A stretch of DNA of 64,000 nt from Lewinellaceae bacterium (GTDB lineage Bacteria > Bacteroidota > Bacteroidia > Chitinophagales > Saprospiraceae): assembly GCA_016716135.1 (NCBI GenBank), contig JADJWX010000005.1:310001-374000 (forward strand). The letters are read 5' to 3'. Position 1 is the first letter of the stretch, and each line of letters opens with the position of its first letter. The notes beneath the pieces were generated by a model. It was not told where the DNA came from and did not search any database. It saw only the letters and a list, made by a program, of their open reading frames with translations. The translations under genes were made by a program, and so were the position numbers. Positions 16,883-25,500 of the stretch are shown here, piece after piece.

Positions 16883-19408
16883 ATGCGCTTTTTACCTATC
16901 CTGTTCGTGTTCGTGAGCGCGGTGTTTCGGCTCGGCGCTCAATCCAGCCTCGGCGGTACAGTGACCGACCCGCAAGGCAACCCGCTCGCTTTTGTAACGG
17001 TATTGTTGGACAACACGCCCGGGAAGGGCGTACTTACCGATATCGAAGGCCGGTTCCGTCTCGAAGGCACTACCGGAATTCAGGCACTTGGGTTTCGATA
17101 TGTCGGCTACGAACCGCTTGTGCTGACCGCCGATTTTTGGGAAAAAACGCCCGGCGTGCCAATGCACGTTGTGCTGCACCCGGCCGATTATGCCCTGCCT
17201 GAAGCGACGGTGCTGGCCGGCGAGAACCCGGCCGACATCCTGATCCGAAAGGCCATTGCCAACCGCAAGCGCAACAACCCCGAATTGCGCAGTGCCTACA
17301 CCTGCAAAACGTACAACAAAATCCTGTTCGATGCTGTACCCCGGCGGGCAGTATTCGAAAAAAAATATGCCGGCAGCGATACCGGCAAAACGACCGTACG
17401 GGAAGCGCGGGAAAGGTTTGACCGCCTGGAAAAATCCATGCAGCAAAACCACGCATTCCTGATGGAAAGTGTGACCGATCGCGCCTTCCGTTTTCCGAAT
17501 CAGGTGCAGGAAACCGTATTGCTCAACCGGGTCAGCGGATTTACCAACGCAGGCCTGGTAGCACTGGCCAACATGGTACAACCGTTTTCTTTTTACGGCG
17601 ACTACCTGACGATTATCGATAAAAACTTTGTGAACCCGGTGAGTCCCGGCAGCCCCGATTTGTATTTTTTCCATATCGAAGACACGCTTTTCACCGGCTC
17701 CGATACGATATGGGTCATCTCGTTCCATCCGCGTCGCGGCAAAGTTTTTGACGGACTCGAAGGGGTGCTGCACCTCCACTCCCACCATTGGGCCATCCAG
17801 AACGTACGCGCCCGCCCGGCCCAACCCGGTAATCTGGAGCTGACCATCGAACAGGCTTATCAATTGGTGCCGGTAGCGCAGGGCCGGAATCCCGGAGATG
17901 CTTCTCCGGATTCGATGGCCTGGTTTCCGGGTCAGCTAAACTTCGAAATGGAGTTTAAAAAGTACCCGGCACCGTTTGTCGGCATGCGGGCTGCCGGGCG
18001 CAGCTACATCACCGATGTCGTATTGGATGCCCCGCTGCGGCTGCGCGATTTCAACGCAGAAATGCCGATTCTGATGAACCCCGATGCCGACGACCGTACC
18101 GACAGTGCCTGGGTGCGCTGGCGTGCACTGGCGCCGCTGAGTACCAAAGAGCAGCACACGTACCAATGGCTCGACAGCCTGGGCGCCGAGAAAAATTTTG
18201 ACCGGATTTCCGGCATAATGGACATCCTGACCACCGGGCGAGCGCCAATCGGCGGGTCATTCCTGAGCGTCGACTTGCGCCATCTGCTCAAGTTCAATGA
18301 GTTTGAAGGCACCCGGTTGGGCATTGGCCTGAGCACGGCGCAGGCCCGGCCCCTGCGGCCACAGCGCCGGTTTGAACTGGGTGCCCATGCCGGTTATGGC
18401 TTCCGCGACAAAGCCTGGAAATACGGCGGTTATGCGCTCTGGCGGATCAGCTCTGGCGGGCAAACACAGCTGCGCGCAGGCTGGCGTCGCGATCTGCTGG
18501 AACCCGGAACCAGTTATGAACTACCGCCGCCGGCGCTGGTCAACCGCAGTTTGTACGCCAGCCGGATGGACCGGACCGACGAGGCAACCGCAACACTGAG
18601 CAGCCGGCTTGGGCGCTTTTTTTCGGTTGCAGGCACCTTCCGGCACCAACAACTCGAGCCGGGTTATGCCTACCGCTTTGGCAGCCCTGATGCCGGACTG
18701 ACCGACCGGTTCCAATTTGTCGAAGGCAGCCTGTTTTTACGCTATGCCAACGGCGAACGCAGCAGTACATTTCTGGGCAGCGACATCGGCACCACCCAGC
18801 GCCTGCCCGTGTTCGAACTGGCGTATACCCGCGGGCAATGGGAGGCCAACGGCCCCGCCGCTTCCGGGCATAGCGGGCACTATGAGCGTTGGACGGCGGC
18901 CGTGTACCATTCGTTTTTCCTGGGGCGCCTGGGGCGTAGCCGGTGGCGCCTGGAAGCCGGCATTGCTTCGGAAGATGCGCCGATGGCCAAGCTGTTCACC
19001 CTGAACCAAACCGGCGGCGGGCTTTCCTTTTTTGTGGTTCCCAATACCTTCCAGGCCTTGCCCGACACACTGTTCCTGGCCAATCGTTTTGCGAATTTTT
19101 ATTTCGCCCAGGAGATTGGACCGGTGTTGTATCAACACAAGAGATCATCCCCGTTTCTGACCCTGCTGCAACACGCCGCCTGGGGCGAACTGGCCCGGCC
19201 CGACTTGCACCGGGACGTGGGTTTTCGTGCAGCCACACCGGCCTTGCTCGAATCGGGTGTTCAGCTGGATAATTTGTTGCGACTCAACTATGTGAATGTG
19301 GCGCATTTAGGTCTGGGCGGCGCCGTATTTTACCGCTGGGGCGGTTTGAAAGCAGACCGTTGGCAGGATAGTTTTTCGTTTCGGTTGTCTTTGCGGTTTG
19401 TCCTGTAA
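16883..19408 (+). CDS. DUF5686 / carboxypeptidase-regulatory-like outer membrane protein
   Basis: 841 residues with signal peptide (MRFLPILFVFVSAVFRLGAQ). An N-terminal carboxypeptidase-regulatory-like beta-sandwich follows (GGTVTDPQGNPLAFVTVLLD to about residue 100), like that at the front of TonB receptors. The YTCKTYNKI segment and the long barrel-like C-terminal part, ending in Phe-Arg-Leu-Ser-Leu-Arg-Phe-Val-Leu, match the Bacteroidota DUF5686 family. A terminal aromatic/hydrophobic beta strand is what BAM substrates carry. Function is unknown; location is inferred as the outer membrane. The gene lies between the divergent metalloprotease and a convergent gene whose stop codon shares a hairpin with its own. 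There is no TonB box or plug domain, so it is not a classical receptor. Confidence 0.85.
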   Translation: MRFLPILFVFVSAVFRLGAQSSLGGTVTDPQGNPLAFVTVLLDNTPGKGVLTDIEGRFRLEGTTGIQALGFRYVGYEPLVLTADFWEKTPGVPMHVVLHPADYALPEATVLAGENPADILIRKAIANRKRNNPELRSAYTCKTYNKILFDAVPRRAVFEKKYAGSDTGKTTVREARERFDRLEKSMQQNHAFLMESVTDRAFRFPNQVQETVLLNRVSGFTNAGLVALANMVQPFSFYGDYLTIIDKNFVNPVSPGSPDLYFFHIEDTLFTGSDTIWVISFHPRRGKVFDGLEGVLHLHSHHWAIQNVRARPAQPGNLELTIEQAYQLVPVAQGRNPGDASPDSMAWFPGQLNFEMEFKKYPAPFVGMRAAGRSYITDVVLDAPLRLRDFNAEMPILMNPDADDRTDSAWVRWRALAPLSTKEQHTYQWLDSLGAEKNFDRISGIMDILTTGRAPIGGSFLSVDLRHLLKFNEFEGTRLGIGLSTAQARPLRPQRRFELGAHAGYGFRDKAWKYGGYALWRISSGGQTQLRAGWRRDLLEPGTSYELPPPALVNRSLYASRMDRTDEATATLSSRLGRFFSVAGTFRHQQLEPGYAYRFGSPDAGLTDRFQFVEGSLFLRYANGERSSTFLGSDIGTTQRLPVFELAYTRGQWEANGPAASGHSGHYERWTAAVYHSFFLGRLGRSRWRLEAGIASEDAPMAKLFTLNQTGGGLSFFVVPNTFQALPDTLFLANRFANFYFAQEIGPVLYQHKRSSPFLTLLQHAAWGELARPDLHRDVGFRAATPALLESGVQLDNLLRLNYVNVAHLGLGGAVFYRWGGLKADRWQDSFSFRLSLRFVL

Positions 19409-19431
19409 CGGCGAACCGGAGGTTCGCGTTA
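19406..19431. terminator. Shared hairpin containing both stop codons of a convergent gene pair
   Basis: TAACG-G-CGAACC, loop GGA, GGTTCG-CGTTA: an 11-bp stem with one bulged G. The TAA of the DUF5686 gene (19406-19408) forms the left foot and the TAA of the leftward gene (19429-19431) the right foot. No long T-tract follows in either direction, so it is a weak classical terminator but may block both polymerases. Confidence 0.55.
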
Positions 19432-20874
19432 CTCCATAACTTTTTCCAGAAGCCATTCGCGTGAGACAATTTCGGGTACGGATTTGATTTCCTCGATAAG
19501 TTTTGTGCGCTTGGGGCTGTTTTTTTGCCAGCCGTATTTGATGACCTTGTCCAGTTTCTTCAGGAAATTGAAATACCGGGTTTTAGCGGTGCGGCTCAGT
19601 TTGGTGCGCCTTATTTTTTGGTCGATCGCTTTCAGGCGGAATTCCAGGAGTTCGTTCTGTGTTTCAAAGTAAATTTTCAGCAAAATCAGGTCGGACATCA
19701 GAGTGAAACTCGGGTTTTCGAAATTGCAATACTTCAGACAATCGTGGGCCTGATCGTATTCCTTCAGTACAAAATAGTATTCGGCCATACAAAGGCTGTG
19801 AATTTCATGCGGATGGCGGGTGCCGCAAATTCGTTCCGGCGGGTGGTCATCCAGTAATTTTTTCACCCAGGCAGTTTCGCCAACCCGTAATCCATAAATG
19901 ACCAGATTGTTGAAACTGCTCGTCGGGATCCTGTCTTCAAGGTAGAAGTATCCTCTTTCCAAGTGCTCACGGTAAATCTTAAAGATACGTTCGAGAGGCG
20001 CCGATTTGCCGTCTCTGAAATAGTGTTTGGTCCATAAAATGCGGTAAAATGCATTCAGATTTTTGAAACTATTCGGGTTTATCTGGTCCTTGTACGTTTT
20101 GAGCAATTGATCCAGCTGAAGGAGATTTTTTTCGCTGCTTTCTTTAAGGAGTTGGATAATCAGGCGGTAGACTTGATTTACAGGCAAGTCCAGACTTTTT
20201 CCGCTGGCCGTCAGGGCCATCAATTCATTGTAAAGCAAGGGCAATGATGCATCTTCCAACTGCGCAATACTGCTCTGGTAGGCCAGCACACAGGCATAAT
20301 CCAATTTGATGATGCTATAGTACCGGTCGAGGCTCTCCTGGGCGGCTGCGAGGTTGTTATCGTCCTGCGAGGAATTATACAGGCCGCGGAATTTTGCTTC
20401 CTCCTGTTCAAGCAGGAATTTTTGAAAATAGTAGGTGTCGTCGCGTTGCGGCGCTGAATTAAGTGCTTTACGGGCCGCTGTCATAATTTGCCAGAAGCGC
20501 TCTTCGAGAGCGTGCATTCGGTAAAACCGTGCTGGAGCAAGATAATCGTAGACGCTTCCAAAATCGCGTTCCAGTTCAGTTTGTGCCAGAAATTGCCGGA
20601 CCAATTGAAAGAGCTGCGATGCCAGGTTATCTATAGGGCTTTTGGCATTTTCACGGTACGGCGTATCGGAAAAAAAAAGTGCATGCACCTTTTTTTTAGC
20701 CAGGGCAGCATGCGATTCATCAGAATTGTACTGCACCAGCAAGTCGTACAAACGGACCGTATTTTCTGCCGAAACACCGTTATTGAAATAAGGCGAGCAC
20801 AAAAACAAACGCAAGCGCTTGTGTTGCGCAGGGTTTAGTTCTTTGAGGACTTCAAACAATTTTCTGTTGAGCAT
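19429..20874 (-). CDS. Conserved helical protein of unknown function
   Basis: 481 residues with no signal peptide and no transmembrane segment. It opens with MLNRKLFEVLKELNPAQHKRL and is almost entirely predicted helical, rich in Leu, Glu, Lys and Arg, with spaced aromatic residues. The pattern suggests alpha-solenoid (TPR/HEAT-like) packing, though no canonical repeat is clear. I recall similar proteins of about 480 residues in Saprospiraceae-like genomes but cannot name a family. A TACTTTTG box 13 bases upstream of the ATG fits the -7 element. It is divergent from a T9SS cargo gene and convergent with the DUF5686 gene. Real gene: high confidence. Function: none assigned. Confidence 0.75.
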   Translation of the reverse strand: MLNRKLFEVLKELNPAQHKRLRLFLCSPYFNNGVSAENTVRLYDLLVQYNSDESHAALAKKKVHALFFSDTPYRENAKSPIDNLASQLFQLVRQFLAQTELERDFGSVYDYLAPARFYRMHALEERFWQIMTAARKALNSAPQRDDTYYFQKFLLEQEEAKFRGLYNSSQDDNNLAAAQESLDRYYSIIKLDYACVLAYQSSIAQLEDASLPLLYNELMALTASGKSLDLPVNQVYRLIIQLLKESSEKNLLQLDQLLKTYKDQINPNSFKNLNAFYRILWTKHYFRDGKSAPLERIFKIYREHLERGYFYLEDRIPTSSFNNLVIYGLRVGETAWVKKLLDDHPPERICGTRHPHEIHSLCMAEYYFVLKEYDQAHDCLKYCNFENPSFTLMSDLILLKIYFETQNELLEFRLKAIDQKIRRTKLSRTAKTRYFNFLKKLDKVIKYGWQKNSPKRTKLIEEIKSVPEIVSREWLLEKVME

Positions 20875-20887
20875 AACCTGTAGCCTT

Positions 20888-20895
20888 CAAAAGTA
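20888..20895 (-). promoter_or_regulatory. -7 box TACTTTTG upstream of the 19429-20874 gene
   Basis: Exact TAnnTTTG on the minus strand, 13 bases before the ATG. No clear TTG at -33. The predicted leader is fewer than ten bases. Confidence 0.45.
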
Positions 20896-21014
20896 CGGTT
20901 CAGATTCAGAGCATGATGCGGGATTTTAGAAAAACGCAAAAAAACGTAGTATTTAGTTTGCCGGGAAAGCCGAACTTTTGCATCATTAATCAATTTTCTA
21001 AAAATAGCAGTAAC

Positions 21015-22181
21015 ATGAAGAAATTATTAACTCCAGCCGTGGCATTGCTTTTGGCCTGTCTCTGGCTACCTGTTGGATTTGCGAACAATCCTGCCTCCAA
21101 CCTATTTAGCGCCGCATCTAACTGCGAGGCGCCGCCACCCTTCAATTTTCATGCGTCCGAAATTACCACGACCAGTGTAAAACTGGAATGGACGCATAAC
21201 ATGGCCAATTTATACTATTTTATTAGTGGCTCGGATGTAACCTTAGGTACAACGCTGACTCCCGTGATTACACAAAACTTGAATCACACGTTTACCGGAC
21301 TCACACCCGGCCACGATTATGCTTTCCAGATCGGCGCCTCCTATTGCCCGGACGGGCCTCCGGGGGAAATAGTGGAAACCCTTGCTACTACGCTCAATAT
21401 CGTTATTGACGAGGTCGTTTACCTGAACGGGTGCTCGCCTATTATTCCTACAGCCATTCCGGCAGATAGGAGAGTTTGGGTCGGTGTTCTAGCCTCGCCC
21501 AAAAACCTTCCTCTGCCCAATTTAAATAATTGCTTCGAAGCACAATTTACGGTAGACGGGAATCCTTTCCACTTCGGTATGGGGTATCACAGCGGACTTT
21601 CAAGGCTTTACCTGAACGAACTGGAGCCCTCCAGTCAACGCATTTGGTTTACGCCGGCCGGCGACGATCAAACCGCAATTTGCCATTACCTGAATCCTCA
21701 AAATAACATTGTCCCGCTATTTATTGCCCGGGCAGTAATTACCAATGGAAACGGTACTATGGCAATTGCCACCCTGGATTTTGATCCAAATGTAGAAATA
21801 CGGGAGTTTAAGACGTGTAACAATTTTTATACGGGTGGCGGTGCTCTGGGATTTCATGCCGATCAAACGAGCTCCCCCACCGAACTGGCAGGCGCCCTGA
21901 AACACCCGCGTCACCCAAGACAAAGTTTGGCAAAGCCCAGCCCCAACCCCTTCCGGGAATCTATAACCGTACCCTATAACTTGCCGGAAGATGGCCCGGT
22001 CGCGGTTTACCTGTACAACAGCGTCGGTATGCTGGTACGTACGGTAGAAAATAATCCAAAGCAGGCCGCCGGATTTTATGAAACGCTGATTGACGGCGCC
22101 GGGCTGCCCACGGGCCAATACTTCCTCCGGGTTGTCACGGCTACCGAAAGCGTGGTATACCCCATACTAAAAACAGAATAG
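21015..22181 (+). CDS. Secreted FN3-domain protein with T9SS type A sorting signal
   Basis: 388 residues from the ATG at 21015 (MKKLLTPAVALLLACLWLPVG, a signal peptide); the longer upstream frame is not signal-like. Residues about 45-125 form a fibronectin type III domain (NFHASEITTTSVKLEW to LTPGHDYAFQIGASY). The middle part of about 170 residues, starting IDEVVYLNGCSPI, is not recognised and contains several Cys. The C-terminus is a T9SS type A sorting domain (KPSPNPFRESITVPYNLPE onward, ending VVYPILKTE). It is predicted to be exported and surface-attached. A strong hairpin terminator follows at 22227. Function of the middle domain is unknown. Confidence 0.87.
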   Translation: MKKLLTPAVALLLACLWLPVGFANNPASNLFSAASNCEAPPPFNFHASEITTTSVKLEWTHNMANLYYFISGSDVTLGTTLTPVITQNLNHTFTGLTPGHDYAFQIGASYCPDGPPGEIVETLATTLNIVIDEVVYLNGCSPIIPTAIPADRRVWVGVLASPKNLPLPNLNNCFEAQFTVDGNPFHFGMGYHSGLSRLYLNELEPSSQRIWFTPAGDDQTAICHYLNPQNNIVPLFIARAVITNGNGTMAIATLDFDPNVEIREFKTCNNFYTGGGALGFHADQTSSPTELAGALKHPRHPRQSLAKPSPNPFRESITVPYNLPEDGPVAVYLYNSVGMLVRTVENNPKQAAGFYETLIDGAGLPTGQYFLRVVTATESVVYPILKTE

Positions 22182-22226
22182 AGGGCGCCGGCGCCGGGCG
22201 CCGCAAACGCATTAAAAACCGCAGAA

Positions 22227-22256
22227 AAGGGCTGCATAGGAAACTATGCGGCCCTT
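22227..22256 (+). terminator. Hairpin terminator after the FN3/T9SS gene
   Basis: AAGGGCTGCATAG, loop GAAA, CTATGCGGCCCTT: 13 base pairs with one G.U wobble and a GNRA-type tetraloop, followed by CTGTTTC. It lies 45 bases after the stop; the space before it holds a run of GGCGCC palindromes. Confidence 0.7.
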
Positions 22257-22327
22257 CTGTTTCGGATTGTACCGGGTTTTGAAATGAACCCTCCGGGTGC
22301 TGGAAAAATGTAAAAAAGCGTAGTTTT

Positions 22328-22354
22328 TTGAGCCTCCGGGTAGCCGCATCTTTG
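22328..22354 (+). promoter_or_regulatory. Candidate promoter TTG-N16-CATCTTTG between convergent genes
   Basis: TTG at 22328-22330, then 16 bases, then CATCTTTG (one base off TAnnTTTG). Its surroundings (AAAAAAGCGTAGT, CCGGG, AGCCG) resemble 20937-20980, upstream of the FN3/T9SS gene, suggesting a shared upstream sequence type. No protein gene follows. Confidence 0.35.
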
Positions 22355-22511
22355 AACCATCACAACTAGAAAAGGGTAAAAAAATAACCACCGCCACATC
22401 ACCATACCGTTAGAAATAACACCAGTAAAAACCTGCTATTTTTACCCTTTGCAAGCGCTCCACAATCTCGGTTGATGGGGCGTTTGCGTTTCAACGAACC
22501 AGAGGTTCGTT
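22355..22511 (+). ncRNA. Possible small structured RNA between convergent genes
   Basis: After the candidate promoter, AAAGGGTAAAAAAATA (22371-22386) pairs with TATTTTTACCCTTT (22437-22450). The segment ends with the hairpin AACGAACC-AGA-GGTTCGTT plus TTTACC at 22493-22511. No credible reading frame lies here. This stretch is also the 3' flank of the leftward 1995-residue gene, so the last hairpin may simply end that transcript. Expression data are needed before calling it a gene. Confidence 0.3.
22493..22511. terminator. Hairpin abutting the stop of the type B T9SS gene
   Basis: Perfect 8-bp stem AACGAACC / GGTTCGTT with loop AGA, ending one base before the TAA stop of the leftward gene. 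The word CGAACC-GAGGTTCG is nearly the same as in the hairpin at 19406-19431. T-tract on the plus strand is short (TTT). Confidence 0.5.
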
Positions 22512-25500
22512 TTACCGCAACACCGTCACATCCCCTTTCCGGATTTTCCGCTCGCCATCGCACAGCACTTCGAGCAACCACACATAAACATCCGAGGGGG
22601 CCGGCTTGCCAAAAGTGGTGCCGTCCCAGGCCGCGTCTATCCCGGAGGCCTCATACACTTTTTGCCCCCAGCGGTTGTAAATCACCAGCCGGGAAATCAC
22701 TTCCGAACCTTCATACGGCACCACTGCAAAAACATCGTTGTGCCCGTCGCCATCCGGTGTGAAAGCATTGGGAATACGAATGCGGGCCGGGTCGCAGGGC
22801 GGAAAAGGCACCACGCGATAAATTACCGTATCCGGGCAGCCATCTGCCGTCCGGAGCAAAAGGGTATATTCCATGGTATCGGTTGGCGAAGCCACCGGGC
22901 TTTGACAAGTGGTACAACTCAGCGAATCCGCCGGTATCCAGAAATAACTGGCATAGCCGTCCGGCCCGGGCAACACAACCGAACCACCCTGTGCAATGTA
23001 AAACGTATCCGGGTCCGGTAGCACCGGCACCGGATAGTCGGTTACCTCAATGCAATGCGTACTGTCGCAACCCAGGCTGGAAGTAAAGGTTTCGCAATAA
23101 AGACCGGCCTCCACAACGGGTTGACCGAACACCAACACCGTATCGGGAGCACAGCGCGCCAAGACAGCCTCCGTATTCGGCGTTGTTTCCAATGTCAGGT
23201 AAACCAGGCTGTCACAACCTGCGGTATTCACCAGCGTTTGCGTATACAGGCCCGGGATGTCGGTCGGAGTACCAAAAATGTCAACGGGTGTGCCTTCGCA
23301 GGTACGAAGAAGCCCCAGGTCTACCGTATCGGGCAGCAAAACGCTGAGCCAAAGGGAATCCATGAGTGTACAACCCGCCGCATTGGTAGCCGTTACAAAG
23401 TACCAGGCACTTTGTTGGGCCGGCAGGGTTTGTGTTGGTGCAGTGGGGTCGACAATGCCCGGGCCCGTCCAGGTCCAGGTTGTGGCAGGTGAGGTTTGCA
23501 GGGTTAGCATATCGCCTTGGCACAAGGTCGAATTCCCGGGTTGGAATACCGGTGCATCCACCACGTCAACTGAATAGCGGTGCAGCATCGTGCAATCAGG
23601 CCCCGAATCGAGCAGTTCCAACTGGTACAAACCGCTGGTTGCAGGCGTAAAATTCAACATGGAACAATCGGTACAAGGCAAGTTGCCGGCGCCCGACCAG
23701 GTATACGTATGACCGGCTGTGCCGGCAAAACCGAGCGCAACACTGTCGCCCAGGCAAAGCAACTTGGTGGTATAGTTCACGGTGGTCAATTCGACGGAGA
23801 CCGGCGCCGTTGGGCAAATACAATTTTCAGTGGTCGGCAGCACCACCAGCAGGTGGCAGATGCTGTCGGGCGCCGGCAAGCTGCTTAGCGTGATTTGCAC
23901 CGTTGCGCCCGGTGGGATCAGCTGGTTAATATTCTGGGCTGCATGGAGCAATAAATCCGCAAAGCTGAGTTGGCCGTTGTGATCGGCATCAAAATAGATC
24001 TGGATCGAGTTCAGGGGGTGGCCTGTCGTGTTGTCGTTGTTGGTCACCGAAATTGTATACCCCGCAGTCCCGGAGGGTGAAATTTGCAGCGTAGCCCCCG
24101 ATAATGCCAACGCGCTGGTTGGCGGCGCAAAATAGTAACTGGCCTCGCCGGTTGCCACGTACACGGTACAATCGCCGTTTATCGCCGGACAAAACGCCTG
24201 AAGTTGTTGCCGGGTTTGAAGCAGCAGGGATGCGCCCGAACAGGAGGGTTCGATCGGCGTTTTTAGTTTAAACGTAAACTGGAGGATCGAATTCGTCGGC
24301 AAACCCGCCGGCATTAGCCAGCGCAAAACATTCCCGGCCAACTGCGGCTGCCCGGCCGGGGCATTCACGCCGGGGGCATACGAGCCGGCAACATAACCGA
24401 ACCCCGGCGGCAGAATGACAAAAATGCTGTCACCGGGCAGGGCAGGCCCCGACAATTGCATGCTTACCGCCATCGTGTGCTCCGAATTGCAGGGCGATAA
24501 CCCGGCGCCGCCAACTTCCGTCAGGAAGGCTTGCACCTGGTACGAAGGCTCCAACCCTTCCACCAAAATCGGGTCGCTGGCCTTGCGCAAGGTGTTGGTT
24601 GGCCGGCCGCAATACCACTCGGCCCGGGCGCCGAAAATGAGCTGCACATTTGATACCGCACCACAACCGGCAACCAGTTTAAACCGAATCTGCAGGGCAT
24701 TATCCGGGTCGGTGTTCACACCCGGCAGCCCCCGGGCGGCTATCGAATCCTGCAAGGCGGCGATGTCCCATTCGACCAGATTTCCGCCCGTTGCCACCGG
24801 GTCGGGAAAGGGCACATACGCACTGCCGGCCGGGTAGGCCATCTGGCAGGAACCCGACAGCAATTGCAGGCCGGGTGGTAGTTCAAGATTGATAAAGGGC
24901 TTGTAGGCAAAGCCCAGGTCGGCATTGGAAAGTTCCAGAATAAAATAATTGGAGGTATCGCAAAGCGGAATATTGACGGGGAAGTCGATCAGTTCCAGTT
25001 CAATTTCGGGGTTGCGCGGGCGAAACAACAGTTCCAGCGTATCGGGAGTCCCGCATGCCGTGTCCATTGGATTAAGAAACGGATCGCAATGCCAGCCGTA
25101 CAACACCAGCAGGCGCTGCGGATCACAGCTCGTATTGATGCCGTTTATCTGCAAATCTTTTTGCCCTAAAATCGGCAGGTTGCCCAACTGGTAAATACCG
25201 TTTACCGGGTTGATCAGCGTGCCGGCCGGCAGCACCGTGATAGTCAGGTTACTGAGGCCGTTCTCGGGGTTTATCAATTGAATCCAGGCGTTGGGCGCTG
25301 TGACCGGCGCCTGGTTGCGCAGGCGCAAATTGGCCGACACCTGGTCGGTGGTAAAATCGAGCGCCAGCTCCGGCGTGGTCAGCGTATCGCGCGGATGGTT
25401 GCTGAAAAAACCGATTTTATTTTCCAAAACATAAGCGATCGGATCGGGCCTCGACATGCATCCCGGGAAGTCCAGTGTAACCCATTGCGCCGAAGAATCC

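Noticed and set aside
22212..22397. A 61-codon minus-strand gene in the 22.2-22.5 kb gap
   Set aside because: It runs through the terminator hairpin and has no recognisable protein features.
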